Source of the DNA: CAVCAD01 sp036653735
GTDB taxonomy: Bacteria; Bacillota_I; Bacilli_A; RF39; UBA660
Length of the DNA: 22,906 nt
Direction: 5' to 3'
Assembly: GCA_036653735.1 (NCBI GenBank)
Contig: JAVVTI010000011.1
Span: 1 to 22,906 of the forward strand
In this document: positions 1 to 7,127 of the stretch, one piece after another
Numbering within the stretch: the stretch's first letter is position 1
Layout of the letters: each line of letters starts with the position of its first letter
Notes under the pieces: model-generated
What the model was told of the DNA's origin: nothing
What the model saw: the letters and a program-made list of their open reading frames with translations, nothing else
Database searches by the model: none
Position numbers and translations under genes: made by a program

Positions 1-66
1 TCACTTACGTATCTATTATTTTATCACATTATTACTTTAATTAAAAGCACTTATTTATTTTATATA

Positions 67-1470
67 TTAAATTTTCTTTCTTAAATAATTTCCATTCTCA
101 TCATTAAAATCAACTACTAAAGTATCTTTTTCTTTACTACTAAATATATCAAACAAAACGCTTTCAAAAACACTATCTGTAACTAACTTTAAAGCTCTAG
201 CTCCAGTCTTCTTAGAACAAGCTAAAGAAGCAATCTTATCAATTATTTGATCATTTATGTTAACCTCAACACCAATATTACTTAAACTATTTTTATAAAT
301 AAGAAGTGGACTCTTATCAGACTCATTAAGAATTCTCACTAAATCATCCTTAGCTAACTCTTTAACTTGTGAAAAAACATTTATCCTACCAATAAACTCA
401 GGAGGAATACCATACTTAATAAGATCTTCATTACTTATTTCCCCATAATTATTAACCCTTTTCTCAGGAGAAAAACCAATACTATTTTCTCTTTTTTCTA
501 GTAAATCAGAAAATGCTCCACAAACAATAATAGTAAGTTTAGAAGTATCAAAATTAATCCTTTTATTACTAGATGTTTTAATATCAAATACTCCACCCTC
601 TATAATTTTAAGAAGTGAATTAAGAACATCTTTCTTAAAAGAATCCCCCTTTTTTTCACTATCTACCTTCTTATCTATTTCATCAAGAACTAATATAGAT
701 CTTTGTGCTAAACCCAAATCCTCATTAGCATTCAAATAAAGCTTATATAATATATTATCAATATCTCCGCCAACATATCCACTAGGTGTATACCTAGTAA
801 TATCCTCTATTAAAACAGGAACGCCAATAACTTTACTTACAGATCTAATAATCTCAGTTTTACCACAACCAGTAGGACCACAAATTAATATATTAGATTT
901 CATTTCATTAGTTCCAAAAACCAAATTCTTATATATAGCAGTAATAATAGTCTTAACAGCATCATCCTGTGCAATAACAGTTCTTTTTACACTAGAAATA
1001 AGATCATTAATAGAATAATCAAATATATTAAATTCTTTCTTATCACTATGAATTCTTGTCAACGAAATTTTATTACCATTTGCTCTTGCATAATCATTTA
1101 GATACTCATTCTTAGGAATCATATCATAAGTTTCATAAAATTCCTGTGAAGAAATTATCACACCAGTTTTATCTATTGAATTACATACACATATATACTT
1201 TTTCATATTATCTAAAAGACTTAAAGCTGCCTTATCATTTGCATTCTTAGTTTTTTCTTTAGATGGAAGTATACAAAAATATTCGTTTTCTTCTCCATCA
1301 TTAACAATATTATGGTATATTCTATCAGATAAAGCATCATAAAAATAATCTTTTTTATCTCCAACTAAATTACCAAACAATATTCTTTTAGGATATAAAT
1401 AATACTCTTCATCATCAATATCAATTTTCTCTAATAATATTGCTCTATTATATCTATTTTTCTTAACCAT
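67..1470 (-). CDS. ClpX-like AAA+ unfoldase with atypical N-terminal region
   Basis: The C-terminal two thirds match the ClpX/HslU class of AAA+ protein unfoldases. Visible motifs are Walker A GPTGCGKT (198-205), the substrate-gripping pore loop GYVG (231-234), Walker B ILVLDE (259-264), an IGF tripeptide (331-333) where ClpX has its ClpP-docking loop, the arginine-finger segment EFIGR (358-362) and sensor-2 GAR (423-425). The first ~150 residues lack the C4 zinc finger that canonical ClpX uses for substrates and adaptors; I do not recognise this region. The likely role is ATP-driven unfolding of selected proteins, probably feeding ClpP because of the IGF loop (inference). I chose ATG at 1470 because GGGGTG sits at proper spacing; an upstream GTG at 1479 overlaps that ribosome site. 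It has its own promoter and is separated from ftsH by a terminator. It could be this organism's only ClpX or a second paralogue. Confidence 0.85.
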   Translation of the reverse strand: MVKKNRYNRAILLEKIDIDDEEYYLYPKRILFGNLVGDKKDYFYDALSDRIYHNIVNDGEENEYFCILPSKEKTKNANDKAALSLLDNMKKYICVCNSIDKTGVIISSQEFYETYDMIPKNEYLNDYARANGNKISLTRIHSDKKEFNIFDYSINDLISSVKRTVIAQDDAVKTIITAIYKNLVFGTNEMKSNILICGPTGCGKTEIIRSVSKVIGVPVLIEDITRYTPSGYVGGDIDNILYKLYLNANEDLGLAQRSILVLDEIDKKVDSEKKGDSFKKDVLNSLLKIIEGGVFDIKTSSNKRINFDTSKLTIIVCGAFSDLLEKRENSIGFSPEKRVNNYGEISNEDLIKYGIPPEFIGRINVFSQVKELAKDDLVRILNESDKSPLLIYKNSLSNIGVEVNINDQIIDKIASLACSKKTGARALKLVTDSVFESVLFDIFSSKEKDTLVVDFNDENGNYLRKKI

Positions 1471-1488
1471 AAAACACACCCCAATTTC

Positions 1489-1517
1489 ATTCTAATAAAA
1501 ATATAGGTATAAGTCAA
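1489..1517 (-). promoter_or_regulatory. Sigma-A-type promoter for the ClpX-like gene
   Basis: TTGACT (1512-1517) and TAGAAT (1489-1494) are separated by exactly 17 bases, each hexamer differing from consensus at one position. The start of transcription would fall about 12-15 bases before the ATG at 1470, leaving a short leader with the GGGGTG ribosome site. I see no CIRCE or CtsR operator here, so heat-shock control of the usual Bacillota types is not indicated. Confidence 0.7.
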
Positions 1518-1526
1518 TTAAAACAT

Positions 1527-1552
1527 CAAAAAAAGAAAACTATTTGTTTTCT
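1527..1552 (-). terminator. Intrinsic terminator of the divIC-tilS-ftsH operon
   Basis: On the minus strand AGAAAAC (1546-1552) pairs with GTTTTCT (1534-1540) around a five-base loop and is followed directly by seven T residues. The stem is short and AT-rich. The ftsH stop codon TAG (1540-1542) lies in the loop and the descending arm, so the terminator is merged into the end of the gene. Confidence 0.6.
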
Positions 1553-3414
1553 ATTTCCTTTTTAATATCTTTTTTATCTTTATTTACCTTAGTAATAATA
1601 CTTTCTATTTCTTCTTTAGTAAGAGTTTCTTTCTCAATTAATGTACTAGCTAAAGCCTCAACTAATTCCTTATTATTCTTAAGAATATCCTTAGCCTTCT
1701 TATAACACTCATCAATAATTTTTCTTACTTCTTTATCTATTTCTAAAGCAACAGTATCAGAATAATTTCTAGACTTATTATAATCTCTTCCTAAAAATAC
1801 TTCAGATTCTTTATGCTCAAACTGAACAGGACCTAAATCACTCATCCCATACTCAGTTACCATAGATCTAGCTGTTTTAGTAGCTCTTCTAAAATCATCA
1901 GAAGCCCCAGTACTTATCTCATCCATAAACAACTCTTCGCTTACTCTTCCAGCAAGTAAAGTTTGTATTTGTGATAATAATTCTTGTTTAGTATATACTA
2001 AAGTCTTCTCTTCTTTAGGAAGCATTTGAGTATAACCACCAGCCATACCACGAGGTATAATAGTAATCTTATGTACTTCTTCCCCATTAGGTAAAACATG
2101 ACCAACTACAGCATGCCCAGATTCATGATAAGAAACAACCTTCTTCTCAAAATCAGTTATCTTCCTACTAACTTTAGCAGGTCCCATAAGAACCCTATCA
2201 CTTGCTTCATCTATTTCTTCCATAGTGATATTATCTTTATTTCTTCTAACTGCTAAAAGTGCCGCTTCATTAAGTAAATTCTCTAAATCTGCTCCAGAAA
2301 ATCCTGGTGTTCTTTCAGCTATTCTCTTAAGAACAACCTTATCATTCATAATCTTATTCTTAGCATGAACTTTTAATATATCTTCTCTTTCTCTAACATC
2401 TGGTAAATTAACTGTTACTTGTCTATCAAATCTTCCAGGTCTTAATAATGCAGGATCAAGAACATCAGGCCTATTAGTAGCAGCTATTACAATAATACCT
2501 TCATTAGCACCAAAACCATCCATCTCAGTTAATAATTGATTTAATGTCTGCTCTCTTTCATCGTGTCCTCCACCTAAACCAGTGCCTCTTTGTCTACCTA
2601 CAGCATCAATTTCATCAATAAATATTAAACAAGGAGCACTTTGTTTAGCTTCTTTAAACATATCTCTTACACGTGATGCACCAACTCCAACAAATAATTC
2701 CACAAAATCTGAACCACTTATATAATAAAATGGTACTTTAGCTTCTCCGGCTACTGCTCTAGCTAGTAAAGTCTTACCAGTTCCAGGAGGTCCTACTAAT
2801 AAAACACCTTTAGGTATTCTAGCTCCTAATCTTTGAAACTTCTTAGGACTCTTTAAAAAATCTATTAACTCTTTAACTTCTTCTTTTTCTTCCTTTAAAC
2901 CAGCTACTTCCTTAAATGTAGTCTTACCACCATCTTCAGATAACTTAGCTTTACTCTTTCCAAAATCAAAAGATCCCTTACCTTGATTACCAAGCTTACT
3001 AGTTAATACAAATAACGCAACCAATATAAGACCTAAAGGTAAAATATTTAAAAGTAAACTAACCCACGTATTATTTTCACTATTATTTTTAGTTTCTACT
3101 TTAATATCTTGTTCCTTAGCAGCACCTAAAATATCATCAACAACACTATCAGTAAGTGGCATAACTATTTCAAAACTCTCATTCTTAGAATAATCATTCA
3201 TCTTACCAGTTACATAATAAACACCAGCACCACTTTTTCTCATAATAGCTAGTTCTTTAATTTTACCTACCTCTAAACTCTTATTAAAATCACTTAAAGA
3301 TAACTTATTAACCTTATTATTCATAGAATTAAAAAAATAAAAAGTAGTTACCATAATAGCAAACAAAAACACATATGGTAAAAAACTCTTATAATTAACG
3401 CTTTTCTTCTTCAT
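1540..3414 (-). CDS. ftsH: ATP-dependent zinc metalloprotease FtsH
   Basis: FtsH is a membrane-anchored hexameric AAA+ protease that degrades misfolded membrane proteins and short-lived regulators. The protein (624 aa) has a first membrane segment at about 11-29, an extracytoplasmic domain, a second membrane segment at about 119-140, Walker A GPPGTGKT (209-216), Walker B with IDEIDA (about 267-272), the second region of homology with GRFDR (about 328-332), and the zinc site HESGH (431-435) with acidic residues at about 507-508 as third ligand. The numbering includes one residue from an upstream GTG. I prefer ATG at 3414 because the AGGAGG site is seven bases upstream; the GTG at 3417 is only four bases away. 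It follows tilS by 12 bases. B. subtilis has hpt between tilS and ftsH; that gene is absent here. Confidence 0.97.
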   Translation of the reverse strand: MKKKSVNYKSFLPYVFLFAIMVTTFYFFNSMNNKVNKLSLSDFNKSLEVGKIKELAIMRKSGAGVYYVTGKMNDYSKNESFEIVMPLTDSVVDDILGAAKEQDIKVETKNNSENNTWVSLLLNILPLGLILVALFVLTSKLGNQGKGSFDFGKSKAKLSEDGGKTTFKEVAGLKEEKEEVKELIDFLKSPKKFQRLGARIPKGVLLVGPPGTGKTLLARAVAGEAKVPFYYISGSDFVELFVGVGASRVRDMFKEAKQSAPCLIFIDEIDAVGRQRGTGLGGGHDEREQTLNQLLTEMDGFGANEGIIVIAATNRPDVLDPALLRPGRFDRQVTVNLPDVREREDILKVHAKNKIMNDKVVLKRIAERTPGFSGADLENLLNEAALLAVRRNKDNITMEEIDEASDRVLMGPAKVSRKITDFEKKVVSYHESGHAVVGHVLPNGEEVHKITIIPRGMAGGYTQMLPKEEKTLVYTKQELLSQIQTLLAGRVSEELFMDEISTGASDDFRRATKTARSMVTEYGMSDLGPVQFEHKESEVFLGRDYNKSRNYSDTVALEIDKEVRKIIDECYKKAKDILKNNKELVEALASTLIEKETLTKEEIESIITKVNKDKKDIKKEIENK

Positions 3415-3426
3415 CACTTTTCCTCC

Positions 3427-4755
3427 TTAAATATACTCAAATATTATATCATACTTTTCATTAGATTTAACATCAAATTTAGACTTCTTTAAACCAGGTA
3501 TCCATAATACATTATTCTCTGAATCACATACAATAGGCCACATATTTCTTTTATCAATAGGAATCTTATTATCTATAAAAATATTATTTACCTTCTTATG
3601 ACCATTCATACCTTTAGTTTCAATCTTATCAGCAATCTTTCTAGTTCTAACATATAAAGGCATAACAACATTATTACTATTAATCCTAATAACATTATTA
3701 GAATTATCATCACTAGACTTAACCCTTATAATTCTTCTCCCATTAGGAAGATTCACAACATCATTAAGCTCAGTTTCATAAACATCATCCTGCTCATAAA
3801 GCCTAAAAGTTATTATACCATAAGATTTAACAAAAACAACATTATTTGGTAAATGTATAATAGAATTAGCCTTACTAGAAGTAATTAAATGATAAATAAG
3901 ATCACAGTGAGAATCATTTATAATAATAAGATCATCATTATATATCTTCTCTAAAATATAATTAATAATCTTAAGTTGAATCAACTTATCCAACTTTAAA
4001 AACTTATCTATTTCAAGAACCCCATCCTTGAGCACCTTATTAATATCATTTAACATCTGCTTATCAATATACTCATTATAACTATATAAAAGCTTACTAA
4101 ACTTTAAAAACTTCTTATGAACATTAATATCCTCTTTTTTAAGAAAAGGAAGAACCTCTTTCCTATACCTATTCCTAGTATAACAACTCTTCATATTAGA
4201 CATATCAGTTACATAAGATATATTATTTTCCTTATCAAACTCAAGTATCTCATCCTTAGTATACTCTATAAGAGGTCTTACTATCTTATAATTTCCTTTG
4301 TCAACTTCCTTAGCAAACCCCGCATATCCTTTTAATGTTGACCCTCTAACAACACGCATTAATATAGTCTCAATTAAATCATCCCCGTGATGAGCAGTCA
4401 TAAGACATACTGCATTATAAGAATTAACTAAAGAATCAAAATACTTATACCTAATACTTCTAGCTTCATTATGAAAATTATCCTCAGAATAATTATCTAT
4501 CTTCATATATTCAAAAGCTACTAAATTCCTAGCACAAAACTCTTCTAAAAAAACCTTCTCCGCTTCACTTTCTTCTCTTACATTATGATTAACATGAGCA
4601 CATACTATAGTAATATTTACACTCTTTCTATATTGAAGCAATAAATATAGTAAAGCCATAGAGTCAGGTCCTCCCGAAACTCCAACTACAACACAATCAT
4701 TATCTTTTAAACATATCTCATTATTAAGCATTTCTTTTACATCATTAATCATCAT
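3427..4755 (-). CDS. tilS: tRNA(Ile)-lysidine synthase TilS
   Basis: TilS uses ATP and lysine to modify C34 of the CAU-anticodon tRNA-Ile to lysidine, which switches both codon reading (AUA instead of AUG) and aminoacylation identity. The PP-loop SGGPDS is at 27-32 of the N-terminal adenylation domain (to about 215). A linker follows, and the last ~80 residues resemble the TilS C-terminal tRNA-binding domain, with a KIP...R...WPIV pattern. The length of 442 aa is usual. The start overlaps the divIC stop in an ATGA arrangement; a second ATG three bases later is nearly as good, with AGGTGA serving as ribosome site for either. Translational coupling to divIC is likely. The enzyme should be essential, since AUA is used often in these AT-rich genes. 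Confidence 0.95.
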   Translation of the reverse strand: MMINDVKEMLNNEICLKDNDCVVVGVSGGPDSMALLYLLLQYRKSVNITIVCAHVNHNVREESEAEKVFLEEFCARNLVAFEYMKIDNYSEDNFHNEARSIRYKYFDSLVNSYNAVCLMTAHHGDDLIETILMRVVRGSTLKGYAGFAKEVDKGNYKIVRPLIEYTKDEILEFDKENNISYVTDMSNMKSCYTRNRYRKEVLPFLKKEDINVHKKFLKFSKLLYSYNEYIDKQMLNDINKVLKDGVLEIDKFLKLDKLIQLKIINYILEKIYNDDLIIINDSHCDLIYHLITSSKANSIIHLPNNVVFVKSYGIITFRLYEQDDVYETELNDVVNLPNGRRIIRVKSSDDNSNNVIRINSNNVVMPLYVRTRKIADKIETKGMNGHKKVNNIFIDNKIPIDKRNMWPIVCDSENNVLWIPGLKKSKFDVKSNEKYDIIFEYI

Positions 4756-5042
4756 TCACCTATTTTAATTATTAACTCCCCATCTTTAGAATATAAATAC
4801 TTTTCTCTAGCATACCTCGCAACATACTCTGGATTCTGTAACTTTGCCATCTCACTTTTAAGAACATTCTCCTCTTTTAATATAGAAGCATATTTAGTAT
4901 CAAGCTCTTTCTTCTGTTGAATATTCTTATAAATTTGAACCCAAGATGAAAACATATTATACACAAAAAAACCAAGTAATGGTATAAATACCATTAAAAG
5001 AATAGTAATACGCCTATTATCTTTCTTTGACTTCTTAGTCAT
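4752..5042 (-). CDS. divIC: Septum formation initiator DivIC/FtsB family
   Basis: This is a small bitopic division protein expected to act with FtsL and DivIB (FtsQ) at the septum and to help activate septal peptidoglycan synthesis. The 96-aa protein has a basic cytoplasmic N-terminus (1-11), one membrane segment (about 12-32), a coiled coil (about 36-68) and the family-typical ending, here NPEYVARYAREKYLYSKDGE, around 69-90. Its position before tilS and ftsH is the same as in B. subtilis. The ribosome site (AAGAGTG) is modest and lies nine bases from the ATG. An extended -10 promoter sits about 24 bases upstream of the start codon, so this is probably the first gene of a divIC-tilS-ftsH operon separate from the sporulation genes to its right. 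Confidence 0.92.
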   Translation of the reverse strand: MTKKSKKDNRRITILLMVFIPLLGFFVYNMFSSWVQIYKNIQQKKELDTKYASILKEENVLKSEMAKLQNPEYVARYAREKYLYSKDGELIIKIGE

Positions 5043-5065
5043 ATTTATACACTCTTTTCATAAGA

Positions 5066-5074
5066 ATTATATCA
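5066..5074 (-). promoter_or_regulatory. Extended -10 promoter of divIC-tilS-ftsH
   Basis: On the minus strand TGA is followed directly by a perfect TATAAT (5066-5071), giving the TGn-TATAAT extended -10 form. There is no good -35 box at 17 bases (TATCAC), which extended -10 promoters tolerate. Transcription would start near 5060, giving a leader of about 18 bases. The element overlaps one arm of a 31-nt palindrome. Functional logic supports it: essential division and tRNA genes need expression in growth, independent of the sporulation genes upstream. Confidence 0.5.
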
Positions 5075-5097
5075 CAAAGTTTAACTTTGTGATATAA
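5067..5097. repeat. 31-nt near-perfect palindrome between yabQ and divIC
   Basis: Two 15-base arms, TTATATCACAAAGTT and its exact complement, flank one central base. The palindrome fills the gap between the yabQ stop and divIC. As RNA it could fold into a stem of about 13 pairs with a short loop, but no T-run follows on the minus strand, so it would be a poor classical terminator. It overlaps the perfect TATAAT of the putative divIC promoter, which makes an operator, or a combined promoter and hairpin, plausible. Confidence 0.8.
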
Positions 5098-5100
5098 CAT

Positions 5101-5382
5101 TTACTTCTTCTTTACAAGTTTTTTACTAAAAATTTTATTAAAAACATACATTCCCATAAAAAGAGCTATAAATATATATAAATTAATCCTTCCTTCATTA
5201 ATCTTAATAAGAAATAAAAAGTATATTAAAGCAGCATTAATTATAAATAAAAAACTATTTAATATATTATATATATACTTAAACTTACTTATTATCTTAG
5301 ATACTAAGCAATATACATACATAATAAAACATCCATATATAAAAGAATATAATAAAGAATATATTTGAATACTTAACTTCAT
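5101..5382 (-). CDS. yabQ: Spore cortex/coat assembly membrane protein YabQ
   Basis: YabQ is a small sporulation membrane protein of the outer forespore membrane, needed for cortex formation in B. subtilis. The 93-aa sequence has about four hydrophobic segments (roughly 6-27, 38-58 and 65-85, the first possibly split) and the family-like motif EGRINLYIF near 63-71. It ends in a strongly basic tail (KKLVKKK). It is shorter than most YabQ proteins. Its ATG shares one base with the yabP stop (TAATG) and has no clear ribosome site of its own, so translation is probably coupled to yabP. The yabP-yabQ-divIC order is the same as in B. subtilis, which strengthens an identification that would be weaker from sequence alone. 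Confidence 0.8.
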   Translation of the reverse strand: MKLSIQIYSLLYSFIYGCFIMYVYCLVSKIISKFKYIYNILNSFLFIINAALIYFLFLIKINEGRINLYIFIALFMGMYVFNKIFSKKLVKKK

Positions 5383-5672
5383 TACTTAAATAACTTAGAT
5401 ACTAAAGATTCACTCTTTACTTTTTTACCATTATCTTCTAGATAATTCATTGAGTTTACTACACCATTAAGAGTAAGCTGACCCTGAAAAGTATCAAGCT
5501 TTACCATCTCTAAACCATTTCCTTTTATAAGAAGATGTCCCATGACAGTCTCTAAAAAAAACTCATGCTCATCAAAACTTTCAACTTTTTTAACACCAGT
5601 TATTAATACGTTTTTTCTTTCCTTAATTTGTACTACATGATTAAAATTCTCTAACTCCTTAGTTTTATCCAT
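5382..5672 (-). CDS. yabP: Sporulation protein YabP
   Basis: YabP belongs to the YabP/YqfC family of small sporulation proteins; in B. subtilis it is a mother-cell product that works with YabQ in spore coat and cortex assembly. The 96-aa protein has no membrane segment or signal peptide and shows the family pattern: an N-terminal basic stretch, VLITGVKKVESFDEHEFFLE (about 22-41), a GxLxIKGxGLxM-like strand pair (about 45-56) and LDTFQGQLTLNG (about 59-70). A strong AGGAGG site lies six bases before the ATG. It is the first gene of a two-gene unit with yabQ; a CATAAACT element upstream resembles a sigma-E -10 box. Confidence 0.92.
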   Translation of the reverse strand: MDKTKELENFNHVVQIKERKNVLITGVKKVESFDEHEFFLETVMGHLLIKGNGLEMVKLDTFQGQLTLNGVVNSMNYLEDNGKKVKSESLVSKLFK

Positions 5673-5688
5673 AGTTCCTCCTAAAATA

Positions 5689-5696
5689 AGTTTATG
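5689..5696 (-). promoter_or_regulatory. Possible sigma-E-type -10 element before yabP
   Basis: CATAAACT fits the mother-cell sigma-E -10 pattern CATANNNT and stands about 17 bases before the yabP ATG, just after the spoVG terminator. No convincing ATA -35 element is present at the expected distance. B. subtilis yabP is sigma-E controlled, which is the main reason to note it. Confidence 0.25.
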
Positions 5697-5716
5697 ATTA
5701 AAACTATTATGTATTA

Positions 5717-5740
5717 CAAAAAAACTCCCTAAGGAGTTTT
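5717..5740 (-). terminator. Intrinsic terminator of spoVG
   Basis: On the minus strand AAAACTCC (5733-5740) pairs with GGAGTTTT (5721-5728) around a TTAG loop, and the descending arm runs into a seven-T tract (5718-5724). It lies nine bases after the spoVG stop codon and separates spoVG from yabP. Confidence 0.85.
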
Positions 5741-5748
5741 AAAATTTT

Positions 5749-6039
5749 TTATTCTTCTTCTACTACACTATCAGGTACATAATCTTCAGCTTTTTCATAA
5801 GCATCTAATATTTCTTTTTCAAATGTAGTTCTTACTTCTTGAGTAATTGGATGAGCAATGTCTCTATAACTTCCAGTCTTAGTTTTACGACTTGGCATAG
5901 CTATAAATAAACCCTTGTCACCATCAATTATTCTAATGTCGTGAATGGCAACCATATCATCTAAAACGATAGTAGCACTGCCTTTCATACGTGAGCCTTC
6001 TTTTTCCACCTTACGTACATTAACAGATGTAATCTTCAT
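5749..6039 (-). CDS. spoVG: Septation/RNA-binding regulator SpoVG
   Basis: SpoVG is a small nucleic-acid-binding regulator that affects asymmetric septation in sporulating bacilli and virulence, capsule and cell-wall genes in staphylococci and Listeria. The 96-aa protein shows the conserved start MKITSVNVRKV, a central VLDDMVAIHDIRII (about 26-39), GLFIAMPSRKT (about 43-53) and YRDIAHPIT (about 58-66), followed by a helical acidic tail EEE. The AGGAGG ribosome site is well placed. Its own promoter upstream and terminator downstream suggest a monocistronic transcript. Confidence 0.97.
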   Translation of the reverse strand: MKITSVNVRKVEKEGSRMKGSATIVLDDMVAIHDIRIIDGDKGLFIAMPSRKTKTGSYRDIAHPITQEVRTTFEKEILDAYEKAEDYVPDSVVEEE

Positions 6040-6070
6040 AGTATTTCCTCCTTAAGCATAATCTTATTTT

Positions 6071-6099
6071 ATTCTACAACTTTTATTCACTTATTGCAA
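6071..6099 (-). promoter_or_regulatory. Sigma-A-type promoter of spoVG
   Basis: TTGCAA (6094-6099) and TAGAAT (6071-6076) are separated by 17 bases. The -35 hexamer overlaps the veg stop codon. Transcription would start near 6064, about 25 bases before the spoVG ATG. B. subtilis spoVG is driven by sigma-H; here I see a better fit to the vegetative sigma factor, although AGAAT also resembles the sigma-H -10 core. Confidence 0.55.
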
Positions 6100-6306
6100 G
6101 ACTTTTATTGATATTTTATTAGTTAATATATCTACAAAAGAAAAAGAATACTTTTCCTTACCATTAATCACTATAAAAATCCTATCATAAACCTCATTAA
6201 TAGTACCTTCATATACCTCTTTTCTATTTCTACCAATATTTACTTTAATAATAACTTTCTTACTTAATAATTTACACACTTCATCTTTTATTTTATTAAT
6301 ATTCAT
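6091..6306 (-). CDS. veg: Veg family protein (DUF1021)
   Basis: Veg is a short, highly expressed protein that in B. subtilis stimulates biofilm matrix gene expression. The 71-aa sequence fits the family: an N-terminal helix (MNINKIKDEVCKLLSKKV), then IGRNRKEVYEGTINEVYDRI (about 24-43) and the ending YSFSFVDILTNKISI (about 53-67), matching the family's YSYADILTETV-type tail. It is slightly shorter than the 86-aa B. subtilis protein. Its ATG overlaps the yabG stop (ATGA), so the two are co-translated, whereas B. subtilis veg has its own strong promoter. The position after ksgA and yabG is conserved synteny and supports the call. Confidence 0.85.
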   Translation of the reverse strand: MNINKIKDEVCKLLSKKVIIKVNIGRNRKEVYEGTINEVYDRIFIVINGKEKYSFSFVDILTNKISIKVLQ

Positions 6307-7085
6307 TTATTTTGTTCCCTTGGATACCCAGTAAACATAGTTCCTTTAGAAATAAGTCCACCCATCCCATCTTTTCCATATTTTGTTTTAGATAAAATAC
6401 TAATAATATCTGTATCTTTATTCTTATTCCAAAAACTAATAACTACCGCTATTATAGCAGGATCTAAAGCATGTATATTTATTCTCTTAGGACTTGATGC
6501 ATATGTAGAACCTGCTTTAATAAGAATTTCATAATTACTTTGACATGCTCCAGCAATAATAATTAAATTACTTTGATTCTTCTCATACTCTCTTGCCTTC
6601 TTTACAGCAAGTGCAAAATTATCACTATTCTTATATAAACTTGTATTTCCTATTCTTTTCTTATAATAAGCATCATGCCCAGTTATAACAAGAATATCAG
6701 GCTTATATTCATTTAATAAATCTACTACATAATATTGTATATCTTTTTCCTTTATACATTTCCCAGTAGCTTGTACTAAAGAAGACTTATAATAATCCAT
6801 ACACCTTTTTAAATAATCTTCGTCACCATCAATATGTAGTACCCTACCAGGTATAAAAAAATAATCATCATTATTTTTTGGTATATTATCCCTTATAATA
6901 TTAAGATATTCACTATTATTTTCTAAATTACTTTCTTCTTCCTTAAGATCATCTTCATTAGAATCAGCTATCAATCTATAATTAACACCTTTTAAAATAT
7001 AATCTCCATTATTACTACTCACTACTTTAAAAAGAATATCATTACCATAAGAATTCCTAGATACATATGCACCTACTCTAATCAT
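6303..7085 (-). CDS. yabG: Sporulation-specific cysteine protease YabG
   Basis: YabG is a mother-cell protease that processes spore coat proteins in Bacillus and the germinant receptor and cortex-lytic precursors in Clostridioides difficile. Conserved elements here are RVLHIDGDEDYL (81-92), the segment VTGK (about 105-109, as QATGK), PDILVITGHD with His137, IIIAGACQS with Cys181, and SSPKRINIHALDP (about 198-210). His137 and Cys181 correspond to the residues reported as essential in C. difficile. The protein is 260 aa, a little shorter than the usual 285-300, with the difference in the N-terminal third. GGTGAT is the ribosome site. It lies between ksgA and veg as in B. subtilis and has a possible sigma-E promoter. 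Its presence is strong evidence for endospore formation. Confidence 0.95.
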   Translation of the reverse strand: MIRVGAYVSRNSYGNDILFKVVSSNNGDYILKGVNYRLIADSNEDDLKEEESNLENNSEYLNIIRDNIPKNNDDYFFIPGRVLHIDGDEDYLKRCMDYYKSSLVQATGKCIKEKDIQYYVVDLLNEYKPDILVITGHDAYYKKRIGNTSLYKNSDNFALAVKKAREYEKNQSNLIIIAGACQSNYEILIKAGSTYASSPKRINIHALDPAIIAVVISFWNKNKDTDIISILSKTKYGKDGMGGLISKGTMFTGYPREQNK

Positions 7086-7100
7086 GTCATCACCATTATA

Positions 7101-7127
7101 ACTATATGTAAAAAAATAAAAAAATAT
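7101..7127 (-). promoter_or_regulatory. Possible sigma-E/sigma-K-type promoter of yabG
   Basis: CATATAGT (7101-7108) fits the sigma-E -10 pattern CATANNNT, with ATA (7125-7127) 16 bases upstream as -35 element. The -35 element lies inside the descending arm of the ksgA terminator. A mother-cell promoter is expected for yabG, but AT-rich sequence yields such matches easily. Confidence 0.35.

Noticed and set aside
1..66. Terminator after the ClpX-like gene
   Set aside because: Only a weak AT-only inverted repeat around CTTTTAATTAAAG is present with no T-run, so no call can be supported.
1471..1539. CtsR or CIRCE heat-shock operator before the ClpX-like gene
   Set aside because: Neither the CtsR heptad repeat nor the CIRCE inverted repeat is present; only a sigma-A promoter can be read.
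4117..4335. Plus-strand open frame of 72 codons inside tilS
   Set aside because: It lies wholly antisense to a well-conserved gene, is built of Ile/Leu/Ser/Tyr codons typical of reverse-strand reading, and lacks a ribosome site. The same holds for plus-strand frames inside trmN6, holB and dnaX.
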